From Flaviflagellibacter deserti (GTDB lineage: Bacteria; Pseudomonadota; Alphaproteobacteria; Rhizobiales; Methylopilaceae), in NCBI RefSeq assembly GCF_042652085.1, contig NZ_JBHSJF010000001.1, positions 124,001-188,000 of the forward strand: a DNA stretch of 64,000 nt, read 5' to 3'. A program made the translations under genes and the position numbers. The notes beneath the pieces were generated by a model. That model was not told where the DNA came from and ran no database searches. It saw only the letters and a program-made list of their open reading frames with translations. Below, piece after piece: positions 23,960 to 33,054 of the stretch (position 1 is its first letter; every line of letters starts with the position of its first letter).

Positions 23960-26900
23960 TCTCATCCTACTTTATCGATCGTCCACGCTCCGCAGCCGTG
24001 ATTGCCATCGTCATGACGCTAGCGGGCCTTATCGCCCTCACACAGATCCCGGTCGCCCAATTCCCGCAGATAACGCCGCCGGAGGTCCAGGTCACCGCCA
24101 ATTATCCGGGCGCCAACGCCAGCGTCGTCACCGACAGTATCGGTGCCCCGATAGAGGACCAGGTGAACGGCGTGGAAGACATGATCTACATGTCGTCCTC
24201 TAGCAGCAACAACGGCACGTACACGCTGACGGTGACCTTTGCCGTCGGCACCGATCCTGCGATCGCTCAGGTCAATGTCCAAAACCGCGTGGCGCTCGCC
24301 TTGCCGCGGCTTCCGCCGGCGGTCACCCAGACAGGTGTCTCGGTCCGCAGCCGATCGACGAGCATGCTGATGGGTGTGTCCATCTATTCGCCCAGGGGCA
24401 CGCGGGACGAGATATTCATCAGCAACTACGCCTCGATCAATGTACGTGACGCCATTGCCCGGATACCCGGCGTTGGCGAGGCCACGGTTTTCGGTCCGCT
24501 GTACAGCATGCGGATCTGGATGAATCCGGATCGGATGCAGTCGCTCGGGATCACCGCAGCCGATTTGGTTTCCGCGATCCAGGCCCAGAATGCGCAGGCA
24601 TCCGCCGGTCAACTGGGGTCCCCACCCGCCGATGTAGGCCAGCAACTTCAACTGACCGTCATGGCGCGCGGGCGCCTCGCCAGCGCCGAGGAATTTGGGA
24701 GCATCATTGTCCGGACGAACCCGAACGGGGCGATCGTCAGGGTGCGCGACGTGGCCCGGGTGGAACTCGGCGCACAGACCTACGACACGAGAACGCGGTT
24801 CAATGGTCAGCCCAGCGCAGCGGTCGTCGTCTACCAATCGCCCGACGCCAACGCACTGGCGGTGTCGACAGCGATAAAAACTGAGCTGGAACGCCTGGTC
24901 TCCCAATTTCCCGACGATCTCGCCTACGCCATCGTATTCGACACGACGTCCTTCGTGACCGAGGCGATCCGAGAAGTTTTCGTGACGCTCCTTATCACAT
25001 TCATCCTCGTCGTGCTGGTCACCTATGCCTTCTTGCAAGACTGGCGGGCCACCCTGATTCCCGCTTTGACCATTCCCGTGTCCCTTATCGGGGGCTTCGC
25101 CGTCCTCTACGCGCTCGGATACTCGGCCAACACGATCACTCTGTTCGCAATCATCCTCGCGATCAGTCTCGTCGTCGACGACGCCATCATCGTCGTAGAG
25201 AACGTGCAGCGGATGCTGAAGGAAGATCCCTCAATCGCAGTCGCCGAGGCGACCAGGCGGACAATGCTTCAAGTCACCGGACCGATCGTGGCAACGACGC
25301 TCGTTCTCGCAGCCCTGTTCGTTCCCATCGGGTTCGTCGCGGGGATAACGGGGGAGCTCTATCGGCAATTTGCCGTCACCATCCTGGTAACCATCGCCTT
25401 TTCTACGATCAATGCCCTGACGTTGAGTCCGGCCCTATGCGCACTGATCCTCAGGCGGCATGAGACTAGCTTCGCGTGGTTCCGGGCCTTCAATTTGTCG
25501 CTCGAAAAGTCGCGCGGATGGTATCTCCGCCTGCTGGATTGGCTGGCCCGTCGGCTGATCCTGTCGTCCCTCGTTCTGGTCCTGGTCTTCGCGGGTGTGT
25601 TCGGTCTGTTTCGATTGCTGCCGACGGGTTTCATACCGTCGGAGGACCTCGGCTATTTCTTCGTCAACGTTCAGTTGCCAAACGCAGCTTCGCTGGAGCG
25701 CACGGATGCGGTGCTCGATGACGTCGTCGGAATCCTGCGGCAGACGCCCGGAATCGCCGACAGCATCAGTATCGCGGGCAACAGCATGATCGGCGGCAGC
25801 GGGTCGGAATTCGGCATGGTGATCGCCGCGCTTAAGCCTTGGGGCGAACGGAATAACCCGACTGAGGCTGTCGACGGCATCATCAGCCGCCTGAGAAGCC
25901 AGTTCGTCGGACTTCCGGCCGCATCCGTTGTGCCGTTCAATCCTCCTGCGATCTCCGGCCTCGGCACGACTGGGGGCTTCGACCTTCGAGTTCAGGCGCT
26001 CGCCGGACAAACGCAGCAAGAATTGGCCGAGGTCACAAGGGGTCTCATCGTCAGGGCGAACCAGGCTCCGCAGCTTGCGGGAATCTTCAGCACCTTCACC
26101 GCCGACGTTCCGCAGGTCTATCTCGGAGTGGACCGAAAGAGAGCGGAACTTCTCGGGATCTCCGCCGGGACAATTTTCCAAACCATGCAGGCCCACTTAG
26201 GGTCCCTGTACGTCGATGACTTCAACATCTTTTCCCGCGTGTTCCAGGTCCGCATCCAAGACGAGCCGCAGTTCCGCAGCCGGGTCGAGGACATCCAGCG
26301 ACTTCATGTGCGGAGCCAGACGGGGAGCCTCGTCCCTCTCCAATCGATCGTCACGACATCCACCTCGTTCGGCCCCAACACGATCAGCCGCTACAATCTG
26401 TTTCCGGCCGTCGCTGTGAATGGACAAGCTGCGCCGGGAAACAGTACCGGACAAGCACTGGCTGCCATGGAGACCGTCGCGCAAGAAAATCTGCCAGACG
26501 GCTTCGGATTCGAATGGACGGGGCTTGCCTTGCAGGAGCGTCGGGCGGGCAGCCAGACTGTAACGATCCTCGCGATGGGCATCGTCTTCGCATATCTGTT
26601 TCTCGTCGCGCAGTATGAGAGCTGGAGCGTACCCGTCGCAGTGATGCTGTCTGTGTCGGTCGCTGCGCTGGGAGCTCTGGCAAATCTGCTGGGTGCCGGG
26701 ATCGACCTCGATGTTTATGCTCAGATCGGCTTGGTGCTGCTGATCGGGCTGGCCGCCAAGAACGCCATTCTGATCGTAGGGTTCGCGAAGGCCCGACGAG
26801 AAGAGGGCATGAGCATCCGCGAGGCCGCTGAAGCGGGCACTGGTCAACGCTACCGTCCTGTTCTCATGACGGCGTTCGCGTCAATTCTTGGCGTCCTGCC

Positions 26901-27060
26901 GCTGGTGTTGGCGACTGGCGCGGGTGCTGCCAGTCGCCGTTCCATCGGCGTCACCATCTTCGGGGGGATGGTGGCCGCAACGCTGCTCGGCGTAATCCTG
27001 ATCCCCGTGCTGTACGTCATCGTGCAATCCAGCCGAGAACGACTGAAGGATCTCATCTGA
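23956..27060 (+). CDS. RND multidrug efflux transporter (AcrB/MexB, HAE1 family)
   Basis: A 1034-residue inner-membrane proton antiporter, the drug-selecting part of a tripartite pump. It begins SSYFIDRPRSAAVIAIVMTL, has the two large periplasmic loops expected, and carries the proton-relay Asp pair D408-D409 in SLVVDDAIIVVENVQR of helix 4. The second-half signatures FVAGITGELYRQFAVTI and LIGLAAKNAILIVGFA are present. ORF length and about 12 helices match AcrB. Its gene overlaps the adaptor gene by 4 bases. No outer-membrane factor gene follows, so the pump probably borrows a TolC-type channel. It is the last gene before the genomic island. Confidence 0.95.
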   Translation: MISSYFIDRPRSAAVIAIVMTLAGLIALTQIPVAQFPQITPPEVQVTANYPGANASVVTDSIGAPIEDQVNGVEDMIYMSSSSSNNGTYTLTVTFAVGTDPAIAQVNVQNRVALALPRLPPAVTQTGVSVRSRSTSMLMGVSIYSPRGTRDEIFISNYASINVRDAIARIPGVGEATVFGPLYSMRIWMNPDRMQSLGITAADLVSAIQAQNAQASAGQLGSPPADVGQQLQLTVMARGRLASAEEFGSIIVRTNPNGAIVRVRDVARVELGAQTYDTRTRFNGQPSAAVVVYQSPDANALAVSTAIKTELERLVSQFPDDLAYAIVFDTTSFVTEAIREVFVTLLITFILVVLVTYAFLQDWRATLIPALTIPVSLIGGFAVLYALGYSANTITLFAIILAISLVVDDAIIVVENVQRMLKEDPSIAVAEATRRTMLQVTGPIVATTLVLAALFVPIGFVAGITGELYRQFAVTILVTIAFSTINALTLSPALCALILRRHETSFAWFRAFNLSLEKSRGWYLRLLDWLARRLILSSLVLVLVFAGVFGLFRLLPTGFIPSEDLGYFFVNVQLPNAASLERTDAVLDDVVGILRQTPGIADSISIAGNSMIGGSGSEFGMVIAALKPWGERNNPTEAVDGIISRLRSQFVGLPAASVVPFNPPAISGLGTTGGFDLRVQALAGQTQQELAEVTRGLIVRANQAPQLAGIFSTFTADVPQVYLGVDRKRAELLGISAGTIFQTMQAHLGSLYVDDFNIFSRVFQVRIQDEPQFRSRVEDIQRLHVRSQTGSLVPLQSIVTTSTSFGPNTISRYNLFPAVAVNGQAAPGNSTGQALAAMETVAQENLPDGFGFEWTGLALQERRAGSQTVTILAMGIVFAYLFLVAQYESWSVPVAVMLSVSVAALGALANLLGAGIDLDVYAQIGLVLLIGLAAKNAILIVGFAKARREEGMSIREAAEAGTGQRYRPVLMTAFASILGVLPLVLATGAGAASRRSIGVTIFGGMVAATLLGVILIPVLYVIVQSSRERLKDLI

Positions 27061-27401
27061 CCGATGCCGGGTCCCGGGTGGGCATGTCTGCGGAGCTGTC
27101 GCAAACGGTGAAAACGAATCCATCACCGGACGCGCCGGGCGGCGAACTTGTCCCAGACCTTGGAGCGCAGTCTCGGTCTCGAGCCCTTCAGCCTCCAGCT
27201 GACGAAAATCATCGCTCATCGTCGAGGACTGCCGTTACCACGTCCGGAATTTAGTTCGGGAATCCGCTTCCCTAAAAACGCACCCGGCTGTTCATTCCCG
27301 AGCTTTCATTTTCCCGCTGAAGCCCGCTACAGCATTGTAGCTGGCTCGTAGCTCGCCATTTCAGCGAAGCTGACGAACTTGCGCTAAGTGTCTGAGAGTA
27401 T
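27061..27401. other. Intergenic DNA between RND pump gene and island boundary
   Basis: About 340 bases with no supportable gene; ORFs on both strands are short and without protein features. Because the island split the tRNA-Met flank, this stretch was originally the DNA immediately downstream of the tRNA-Met gene. No obvious terminator is seen. Confidence 0.45.
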
Positions 27402-27418
27402 TGGTAGCGAGGGAGGGA
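27402..27418. repeat. Attachment site at far end of island (att direct repeat)
   Basis: The 17 bases TGGTAGCGAGGGAGGGA match exactly the 3' terminal bases of the tRNA-Met gene (44690-44706). The next base differs (A here, C in the tRNA), which marks the end of identity. This is the expected product of integrase-mediated insertion into the tRNA 3' end. Confidence 0.92.
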
Positions 27419-27496
27419 AACGCCGCCGGAACTTCTAAGTCTTTGATAGAGCAGAGCCTATTGCTAGCAGATTTGCACCAAATTGCACCACCTTTT

Positions 27497-27700
27497 TGAG
27501 CGGTTACGACGTGAGCGCCCTGGACTGTCTCACCTATTGCTGAACGGTCATCAAACGGCGTCCTTTTCTATTCCCGCCGACGACTTCCGAGCTGTCTTCG
27601 CGCTTCTGAACGAGGATGCAGAGGAATTGCCCTCACCCAGGTCTTTGCCGGTCGACACGCCCGACAAGCTCGCCGAATTGGAGCAGCGCTACATGGATTC
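27497..27700 (+). pseudogene. Fragment of an EVE-HNH nuclease gene (second copy)
   Basis: This stretch aligns without gaps to 32137-32340 in the intact EVE-HNH gene, at a constant offset of 4640 bases. By hand count it has about 12 differences in 185 positions. It encodes the end of the EVE domain (RRERPGLSHLLLNGHQ, then NEDAEELPSP) and breaks off after QRYM, before the HNH part. There is no upstream part of the gene. It is therefore a remnant, either of an older related element or of a partial duplication, and sits 80 bases inside the island boundary. Confidence 0.85.
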
Positions 27701-27703
27701 CCT

Positions 27704-27817
27704 GATGGCGACTTCGGCGACCAGGTCCTGCTATGCAGTGACGGCCTTACTGGGATGGTCTCGGATGAAGATATCGCGGCTAAGCGACAATCAGCCGGCT
27801 GCTTTGAGTGGTCGTGA
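27704..27817 (+). pseudogene. Fragment of a PP2C-type Ser/Thr phosphatase gene
   Basis: Directly after the EVE fragment, in another frame, the DNA encodes GDFGDQVLLCSDGLTGMVSD and then EDIAAKRQSAG before a stop. GDxxLLCSDGLTxxVSDEDI is the metal-binding Asp motif of PPM/PP2C phosphatases. Only about 35 residues remain, with no start codon, so it is a relic of a phosphatase gene that was once in the island. Such phosphatases accompany Ser/Thr kinases in signalling or defence loci. Confidence 0.6.
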
Positions 27818-28031
27818 ACGTCTGCCGGAACACATAGTCGATGGTCACGTCGGCGAAGGCTTCGCCGCCAACAATCTCGCTTAGGGGCAAGGCGATCCCA
27901 GAAGGCTTGTCCTTAGCGGTCGCGTCGCCTGTCAAAACGACAAGCAAAATCAACCCCGTCAATCCAGCACAGACGTTCAAATTGTTGCCCCCGAGCGAGA
28001 AACACGCGCGGCGCTTATCTGCATTAGGCAA
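27780..28031 (-). CDS. Possible small exported protein, probably truncated
   Basis: An 83-codon frame on the minus strand with a hydrophobic segment LTGLILLVVLTGDATA that looks like a signal peptide. It is followed by a short mature part containing EAFADVTIDYVFRQTF. That last motif is weakly like the VTIxQxF motif of Rap1a/Tai proteins (compare the gene at 38741-39058). The frame then runs into the PP2C fragment and stops, so the 3' part seems lost. Possible starts are TTG codons only. It may equally be no gene at all. Confidence 0.25.
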   Translation of the reverse strand: MPNADKRRACFSLGGNNLNVCAGLTGLILLVVLTGDATAKDKPSGIALPLSEIVGGEAFADVTIDYVFRQTFTTTQSSRLIVA

Positions 28032-28800
28032 CTAGCGCCTCGCGTTGATCTTCACGATGTGACCATAGCACAGGGCTAATTTCATATTGGTGCAGGGCAT
28101 CCAAGACTGACGGCGCGATTTCGCGTTCATTGTCGTTCAAAAATGCGAAGGCCTGCGCCTCCTCGGGCCGTTGCTCTGACGTGTCCTGCCAGCCCATGAT
28201 GAAGCTAAGGACGCTGTCTTTATTGGGATTGTTAATCGCTTTCAAAATGCGCTCTGGCGCGCTGCGCGAAGCCGGTATCGCAAAATCAAACTGATGCTGA
28301 AAGCCGCTTTTGCCCGTGAATTGAACGTTCGGAACAAAGCGAATATCTGCCAGCCTAAGCCAGTTCTCCACGTCTTCGCGAAATAGGCTTCGAACGGTTG
28401 GGCTCGCTGTATAGAATAGATCGTTGACGGCCAGCATCGATTGGACGAGGGCATGTTTTCGAGCCGAAAAATTCTGTGGCGTGGCTCTCACGCGAAGGGT
28501 CCCGCCATCCTCCTCCACGCCGAAACCACTCAATGCGAGCCGGAGCAGAGACTTGCGTTTTGGAGTGTCGAGAACGCAGCCGGACAATTCTAGATCTCTC
28601 AACGTATGGCCGTCGTCCGTCAGCTGGTAGCCAAAGTCGTCTTTGCGGGCATAGATCTGAATGAGGTCATTGTGGCGGTCAATGAAGGGCGTGGTGATCT
28701 CCACCCAGTCGGAATGTACAGATCTCAATCGGGTTCGGTCTTTCAACCACAGTCGATATTGATCGACCAGCTGTTGTACTTCGGCGATGGGTGTCACCAC
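28024..28800 (-). CDS. DUF1828/DUF1829 domain protein
   Basis: A 258-residue soluble protein. The N-terminal part (about 30-90) matches DUF1828: TPFIDRHNDLIQIYARKDDF, then YQLTDDGHTLRDLELSG. The C-terminal part (about 120-250) matches DUF1829, with FTGKSGFQHQFDFAIPASR and the SVLSFIMGWQDT stretch. Neither domain has a proven activity; proteins of this type occur in mobile elements and defence neighbourhoods, and the C-terminal fold has been likened to nucleases by others. Its start overlaps the end of the DUF6978 gene by seven bases, so the two are translated together. Confidence 0.8.
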   Translation of the reverse strand: MVTPIAEVQQLVDQYRLWLKDRTRLRSVHSDWVEITTPFIDRHNDLIQIYARKDDFGYQLTDDGHTLRDLELSGCVLDTPKRKSLLRLALSGFGVEEDGGTLRVRATPQNFSARKHALVQSMLAVNDLFYTASPTVRSLFREDVENWLRLADIRFVPNVQFTGKSGFQHQFDFAIPASRSAPERILKAINNPNKDSVLSFIMGWQDTSEQRPEEAQAFAFLNDNEREIAPSVLDALHQYEISPVLWSHREDQREALVA

Positions 28801-29240
28801 AGCAAGCCTCTCTCAAACGAAGGCGCCTCGACAATTTTGCAGTAATCCATGAATTCTTGCAGAGTTTTCCAGCGGTCCGCGGGGTCGCTGAAAATGCCGA
28901 GGGGCAGCGGGAACGCCCACTTATCGCCAAAGCCTTCTCTATAAAGATGGAGATGGGGGCACGCGATTTCTTCGTCGTCAGGGTTGCGGTGCGGTGCCCC
29001 GTCGATGTCCAGGCGAGCTAGAACAACAACGCTCCGTGCCCTGTTCTGATAGGTGATCTTTGAAAAGCTGATGTAGCTTCGATTGATGTCGAGGGAGAAC
29101 CGCTCTCGCTTGTTTCCAATGCCTTCCAGGTCGACGGCACACTTTCCGCGGTCAGGCAGCTGAACGGAGGCGACCTCCGCATACTTCTTTGGCATTGCAA
29201 GAAGCGCATCCGCCTCCGCTTGCACCAGCTCGTCGCTCAT
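28794..29240 (-). CDS. DUF6978 family protein
   Basis: A 148-residue protein from the start at 29240, where a GGGGGC ribosome-like site precedes MSDELVQAEADALLAMPKKY. It contains the family landmarks TYQNRARSVVVLARLDIDG and the striking CPHLHLYREGFGDKWAFPLP (residues about 85-115), with conserved Cys, His and Asp residues that could bind metal. The function is unknown. The gene precedes and overlaps the DUF1828/1829 gene, and this coupled pair is likely a two-component module (toxin-antitoxin or defence). An in-frame ATG at 29252 is an alternative start. Confidence 0.72.
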   Translation of the reverse strand: MSDELVQAEADALLAMPKKYAEVASVQLPDRGKCAVDLEGIGNKRERFSLDINRSYISFSKITYQNRARSVVVLARLDIDGAPHRNPDDEEIACPHLHLYREGFGDKWAFPLPLGIFSDPADRWKTLQEFMDYCKIVEAPSFERGLLW

Positions 29241-29499
29241 TGTTGCCCCCATCAGTTCCGAGCCTGCGGCCAAGCCTCGCAAGGCGGCCTAGCTGCGCCA
29301 CCCCTGATCTGGATAATGGCGGGTCCGGATTTTTAATCGAAGGAATGAATTTTTCGATGTGGCCGACTAACATCCATCTCGGCGGTAAGCCGTTTCTCCT
29401 CTAAATGGCGGAACGCCTTGTAGAGCTCGCGAGAGCGAGACGAACCATCCCGAGTGAAACATGTTGCAACAGCAGCCTGATGCAACTGGTCGGCACCGC

Positions 29500-30039
29500 T
29501 CATCCCGTTGCCTCAGCAACAAGCCGCTTTAGAAATAGTCTCAAAGCATCACCAGGATTGTCAGCATCCTCAGTGATCACTTTCACTCCCCATTCTCCGA
29601 GCACAGCTTCTTGGATGGGGTCAGGCCGAGCAAGGAAAAGGTAGGAGGCGGGTCGTTTATGCGAATGACCGGAGGCATTCCAAACTTGAGCCAGCTTGAA
29701 CAACAGAAGCCGGATGTTGATGTCTGAGAGGCTGTAGCCAATGAACAGCACCGCCCGCCCTAACGTGTCAGCTCGCAGTTTGATGTCGAGGGGCGCCTCA
29801 AAAGAAAGCCGCTTGAAGTAGTCTGTTTCCGTGAGCACGATGGTGTCATCGCTCTCAAGATCTCCGTGCAGCTTGACGACCTGCACCTGTTCCTGACGCA
29901 GCCCCGGCATGTCTTTCACGTCTACGATCCGCGCGATGTCCTTACCTGCAAGAGCGAGAGAACGCTCAATGAATGCATCGTACTTGGTTGTGATCAGCCG
30001 GCTGACCAGCGTCCAGTAAAGCGGCTCGAATGTGCGCAC
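29500..30039 (-). pseudogene. SIR2-like domain gene, 5' end lost
   Basis: The 179-codon frame encodes only the second half of a bacterial SIR2_2-type protein: LITTKYDAFIERSL, the catalytic-type VVKLHGDLES (His in KLHG), ETDYFKRL, and FIGYSLSDINIRLLLF. The NAD-binding GAG motif expected at the N-terminus is missing. The frame continues upstream for about 35 codons (to about 30140) without an ATG and then meets a stop. SIR2 proteins of this class deplete NAD+ during phage attack (for example in ThsA and DSR systems); this copy looks inactive. Confidence 0.7.
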
Positions 30040-30286
30040 CCCGACGTTAGTCAGCTCGAAGCTCCGCCGAACTACCGTCTCGTTTTCGTAGGCGCCGGAA
30101 GTCGGCCATCCTGTACCAGCAACGAGTCTTTGTCGTCATCGGATCGACCTCGCGCAGGTAATGTAGGCTGGCCAACGCCTGACCAGGTTGTCGAATGGTG
30201 CTTTCTTTGAACACTTTTTTTGACTGACCTGCATGTATGCGAACTTGGCAGTTGCGCCGCCCGATAAATGAAGGAGAGAGATCGTT

Positions 30287-30700
30287 GTGGCCCTAATCGA
30301 ACTAACTCTACCGAACGAACTAGCAGAAGAGCTCGCGGAAAGCTTTCAGCAGGGACCAATCCTCGACGACCGGGGGATGCGATTTCTTACCGAGAAACAG
30401 GTGGCCAAAATTCACGGACTATCGGTGACGATCCAGGCTAATGAGCATCCGCCACCGCACTTCCACGTACGGTATGCCGGCGAGGATGCGAGCTTCAGTA
30501 TCGCCGACGGAGAGCGCCTTCCGGAGGTAAGAGGGCTGGAAAAATGGGAACGCAATATCTTCAAGTGGTGGAAGGACAACCGCTGTCAGCTAATCCGTGT
30601 CTGGAACCAGACGCGGCCGCGAGATTGTCAGGTCGGTCCTATGGATGTTCCGACAGAATGCGTTGAGACGGAAGGGCAGCTGCAGGAGCCGTCGAGGTAA
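30287..30700 (+). CDS. DUF4160 domain-containing protein
   Basis: A 137-residue protein starting at a GTG after AAGGAG. The core (about 45-105) is DUF4160: ANEHPPPHFHVRYAGEDASF, then the LPEVRGLEKWERNIFKWWKDN helix. DUF4160 proteins are small and often lie beside DUF2442 proteins in putative toxin-antitoxin pairs, but here no DUF2442 gene follows. The first 40 residues and the last 20 are outside the domain. It is divergent from the SIR2 fragment and precedes the EVE-HNH gene on the same strand. The conserved PPHFHV motif might bind metal. Confidence 0.75.
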   Translation: MALIELTLPNELAEELAESFQQGPILDDRGMRFLTEKQVAKIHGLSVTIQANEHPPPHFHVRYAGEDASFSIADGERLPEVRGLEKWERNIFKWWKDNRCQLIRVWNQTRPRDCQVGPMDVPTECVETEGQLQEPSR

Positions 30701-30850
30701 TTAGGCGTGCCACCGGGCCCTGATGTGCTGAGCCTTGTTTTCCGACAGCATCGACACTTAAGCAGTCGGCCGGTCTCAGGCGAGGGACCGCGCTTTTTCC
30801 CTGCTCTAGGATGGGACTAGCGCGCCCTTCGCCTAACCGGCGATGATAAA

Positions 30851-32755
30851 ATGGCTTTTGTCATTTGGGGGGGCGGGATGGATGAACAGGTCGCGCGCAC
30901 GCTGAGCCGGATCACCAGTTTTGAGGATCTGGCTCAATTCGAGACAAATGTTCATCGACGCGGTGCGATGACCGACGAGATCGCGACGGCGATAACGGCT
31001 CGGTCCGCCTTTCTTGGTTTCTCTCTTATCGGCGCACGTACCGGTCTCGATCTAAGCAGCCTCACGCCGGCGGAAACGCGAATTGTCGAAGCAGTAAGCG
31101 AGTACGTCGGGGTAATGAAGCGTCACGGCAAGGACGCGACGCGGACACTCGGACAGCTCCGCAATCGGGGCCTCATAGGCTCAGCCGAAGAGGCGGTCGC
31201 GCGGGCTAATCCGACCCAGGGTTTCCGAATTCTACAGGAGGAGAACCGTCAGGATCTGTCTTATGAGCAAATTATTCTAGATCATCCAGAGGAGTTCTCG
31301 GAGCGGGCCGCGTGGTATGCGCGCCGGACATTGGGGCTGCCAAACGACAGCGAGCGACCACCCGCTAAGAACGGAAACTCCCGTCCGTCGACGGTTAGCG
31401 CAAAAAGTAATCCTGACTGGACCCGCGAGGAGCATATCTTGGCATTGAGCCTCTATATGACACTCCGGGGAAGCACATACGCCCCCGAACACCCAGGGAT
31501 CATCGAGTTATCAGACAGGCTGAAGGCGCTCGCGCGTCTGCGCGGCGTGTCCGGCGCTTCGACATTTCGCAATCCCAACGGTGTGTCGATGAAGATGATG
31601 AATTTTCGCCGCATCGACCCTTCGTACACTACGGATGGTCGGGTTGGTTTGGAGAGAGGCAGCAAAACTGAGGAGGCCGTGTGGCAGGACTTTGCAAATG
31701 ATCCCGCTGCGCTTGGCACAGCATCAGAGGCAATCCTCGCCGAGATCGAGGCTGGGACGGGAAATGGCGTTTCTGTAGAGTGCGACGTTCCGTACTGGGT
31801 CTTCGTTTGCAACCCAGCGAAATGGGCTATCGACCGCTTTTTGAGCGACGGTATCGACGTCGACAGTTGGGGCGTACGACCATCGGATCAGTACAAGTTC
31901 AAGCCGGGTCAACTCGGCATTGTGCGCGTCGGCGTTGATCGCCGAAGCGTGGCGAAACGTGGTGGTGCATCTCCACTGGAGCCAGGAATTTACGCGCTAT
32001 GCGAAGTGGAAAGCGAAGCCTTTCCCGGCACGGGGGCATCGGATGCTTACTGGACCGAGGGCGCGGAGCGCGAGCCAGGCTGGCCTACGGTGCCAATTCG
32101 GTATCTTCGCAAGTACCTGACCGGGCCGCTTTCAATCGAACGATTGCGGCGCGAGCGCCCTGGACTGTCTCACCTATTGCTGAACGGTCATCAAGCGGCG
32201 TCCTTTCCTATTCCCGCCGACGACTTCCAAGCCGTCCTCGCGCTTCTGAACGAGGATGCAGAGGAATTGCCCTCACCTACGACTCCGCCGGTCGATACGC
32301 CCGACAAGCTCGCCGAATTGGAGCAGCGCTACATGAATGCGAGCCCAGAGGTGAAAACGAGGGTTAGTAAAGGGATCGAGCGGGGGCCGATTGGCGCCGC
32401 GGTGAAGCGAGCCAATGGGTATCGGTGTCAACTCTGCGAAGGCTTAGGGCTCAACTCAATCGGATTTAAGAAGAGGAACGGGGAGCCCTATGTAGAAGCG
32501 CATCACGTGATGCCTGTATCGAAGAGGCAGATCGGGTCGCTGTCAGCGACCAATGTAGTGACGCTGTGCGCAAACCATCACCGCGAGGTCCACTACGGGG
32601 ACGTATCGGTGACGATCAATGCAGAGGATTTTGAGTTTTCAATTCAAGGCACGATAGTTCGCGTCCCTCGACCAACGATTGGAAGGGAAAAAGCTTCGAG
32701 CGAGGCCGTAACCTCGGAGATCGCTCATGAAGTGCGAGCTCCGGCATCTTCGTAA
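30851..32755 (+). CDS. EVE-HNH endonuclease, modification-dependent (type IV) restriction enzyme
   Basis: A 634-residue modular nuclease. Residues 1-185 are a variable N-terminus. From about 190 comes TREEHILALSLYMTLRGS, the module found in McrA-like HNH enzymes. From about 315 to 465 is an EVE (PUA-like) domain (YWVFVCNPAKW, then YKFKPGQLGIVRVG), which reads modified bases. From about 525 to 590 is an HNH nuclease: CQLCEG, EAHHVMPVS with the paired His near 551, and CANHHREVHYG near 575. Known EVE-HNH enzymes cut phage DNA carrying modified cytosines. An alternative start is the ATG at 30878, which follows a G-rich site. Part of the gene is duplicated at 27497-27700. Confidence 0.87.
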   Translation: MAFVIWGGGMDEQVARTLSRITSFEDLAQFETNVHRRGAMTDEIATAITARSAFLGFSLIGARTGLDLSSLTPAETRIVEAVSEYVGVMKRHGKDATRTLGQLRNRGLIGSAEEAVARANPTQGFRILQEENRQDLSYEQIILDHPEEFSERAAWYARRTLGLPNDSERPPAKNGNSRPSTVSAKSNPDWTREEHILALSLYMTLRGSTYAPEHPGIIELSDRLKALARLRGVSGASTFRNPNGVSMKMMNFRRIDPSYTTDGRVGLERGSKTEEAVWQDFANDPAALGTASEAILAEIEAGTGNGVSVECDVPYWVFVCNPAKWAIDRFLSDGIDVDSWGVRPSDQYKFKPGQLGIVRVGVDRRSVAKRGGASPLEPGIYALCEVESEAFPGTGASDAYWTEGAEREPGWPTVPIRYLRKYLTGPLSIERLRRERPGLSHLLLNGHQAASFPIPADDFQAVLALLNEDAEELPSPTTPPVDTPDKLAELEQRYMNASPEVKTRVSKGIERGPIGAAVKRANGYRCQLCEGLGLNSIGFKKRNGEPYVEAHHVMPVSKRQIGSLSATNVVTLCANHHREVHYGDVSVTINAEDFEFSIQGTIVRVPRPTIGREKASSEAVTSEIAHEVRAPASS

Positions 32756-33054
32756 ATTCGCGTCGGGTGTCTTGTCGAGCACACCGCACGATCTTCGCCC
32801 TTCGTTCGCGCTTGCGTTCCGGTCATTGAGATTTGCAACGGGTTTCATCGGCAACCGACGTTCGATGGTCGAACCTACTCCGGATTAAAGCGGGTCTTGT
32901 TCAAAGTCTCTGGCTACGAACCATCGAAGAACCTCTGGATTGACTGCCATTACTCGTTCTGCGGTGCACTCCGCAGCTTCGACGGGAGATGTTTGCTTGT
33001 TTGGGAAGGGCGCAATATCGGTGTTGCCCAGGTGGGTCGGTGGGGGGAACTGAC
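32756..33054. other. Intergenic stretch before P-loop gene
   Basis: About 300 bases. A short same-strand frame with KVSGYEPSKNLWIDCHYS (from 32897) runs through but has no ribosome site and overlaps the next gene in another frame; I do not call it. The end carries a GGGGGAA ribosome-like site for the P-loop gene. No terminator is evident. Confidence 0.35.

Noticed and set aside
22826..23965. 379-codon minus-strand ORF opposite the RND adaptor
   Set aside because: Shadow of the adaptor gene with no recognisable motif.
27061..27219. Minus-strand frame starting MSDDFRQLEAEGLE near the island edge
   Set aside because: It continues into the RND gene in a shadow frame and has no ribosome site or recognised domain.
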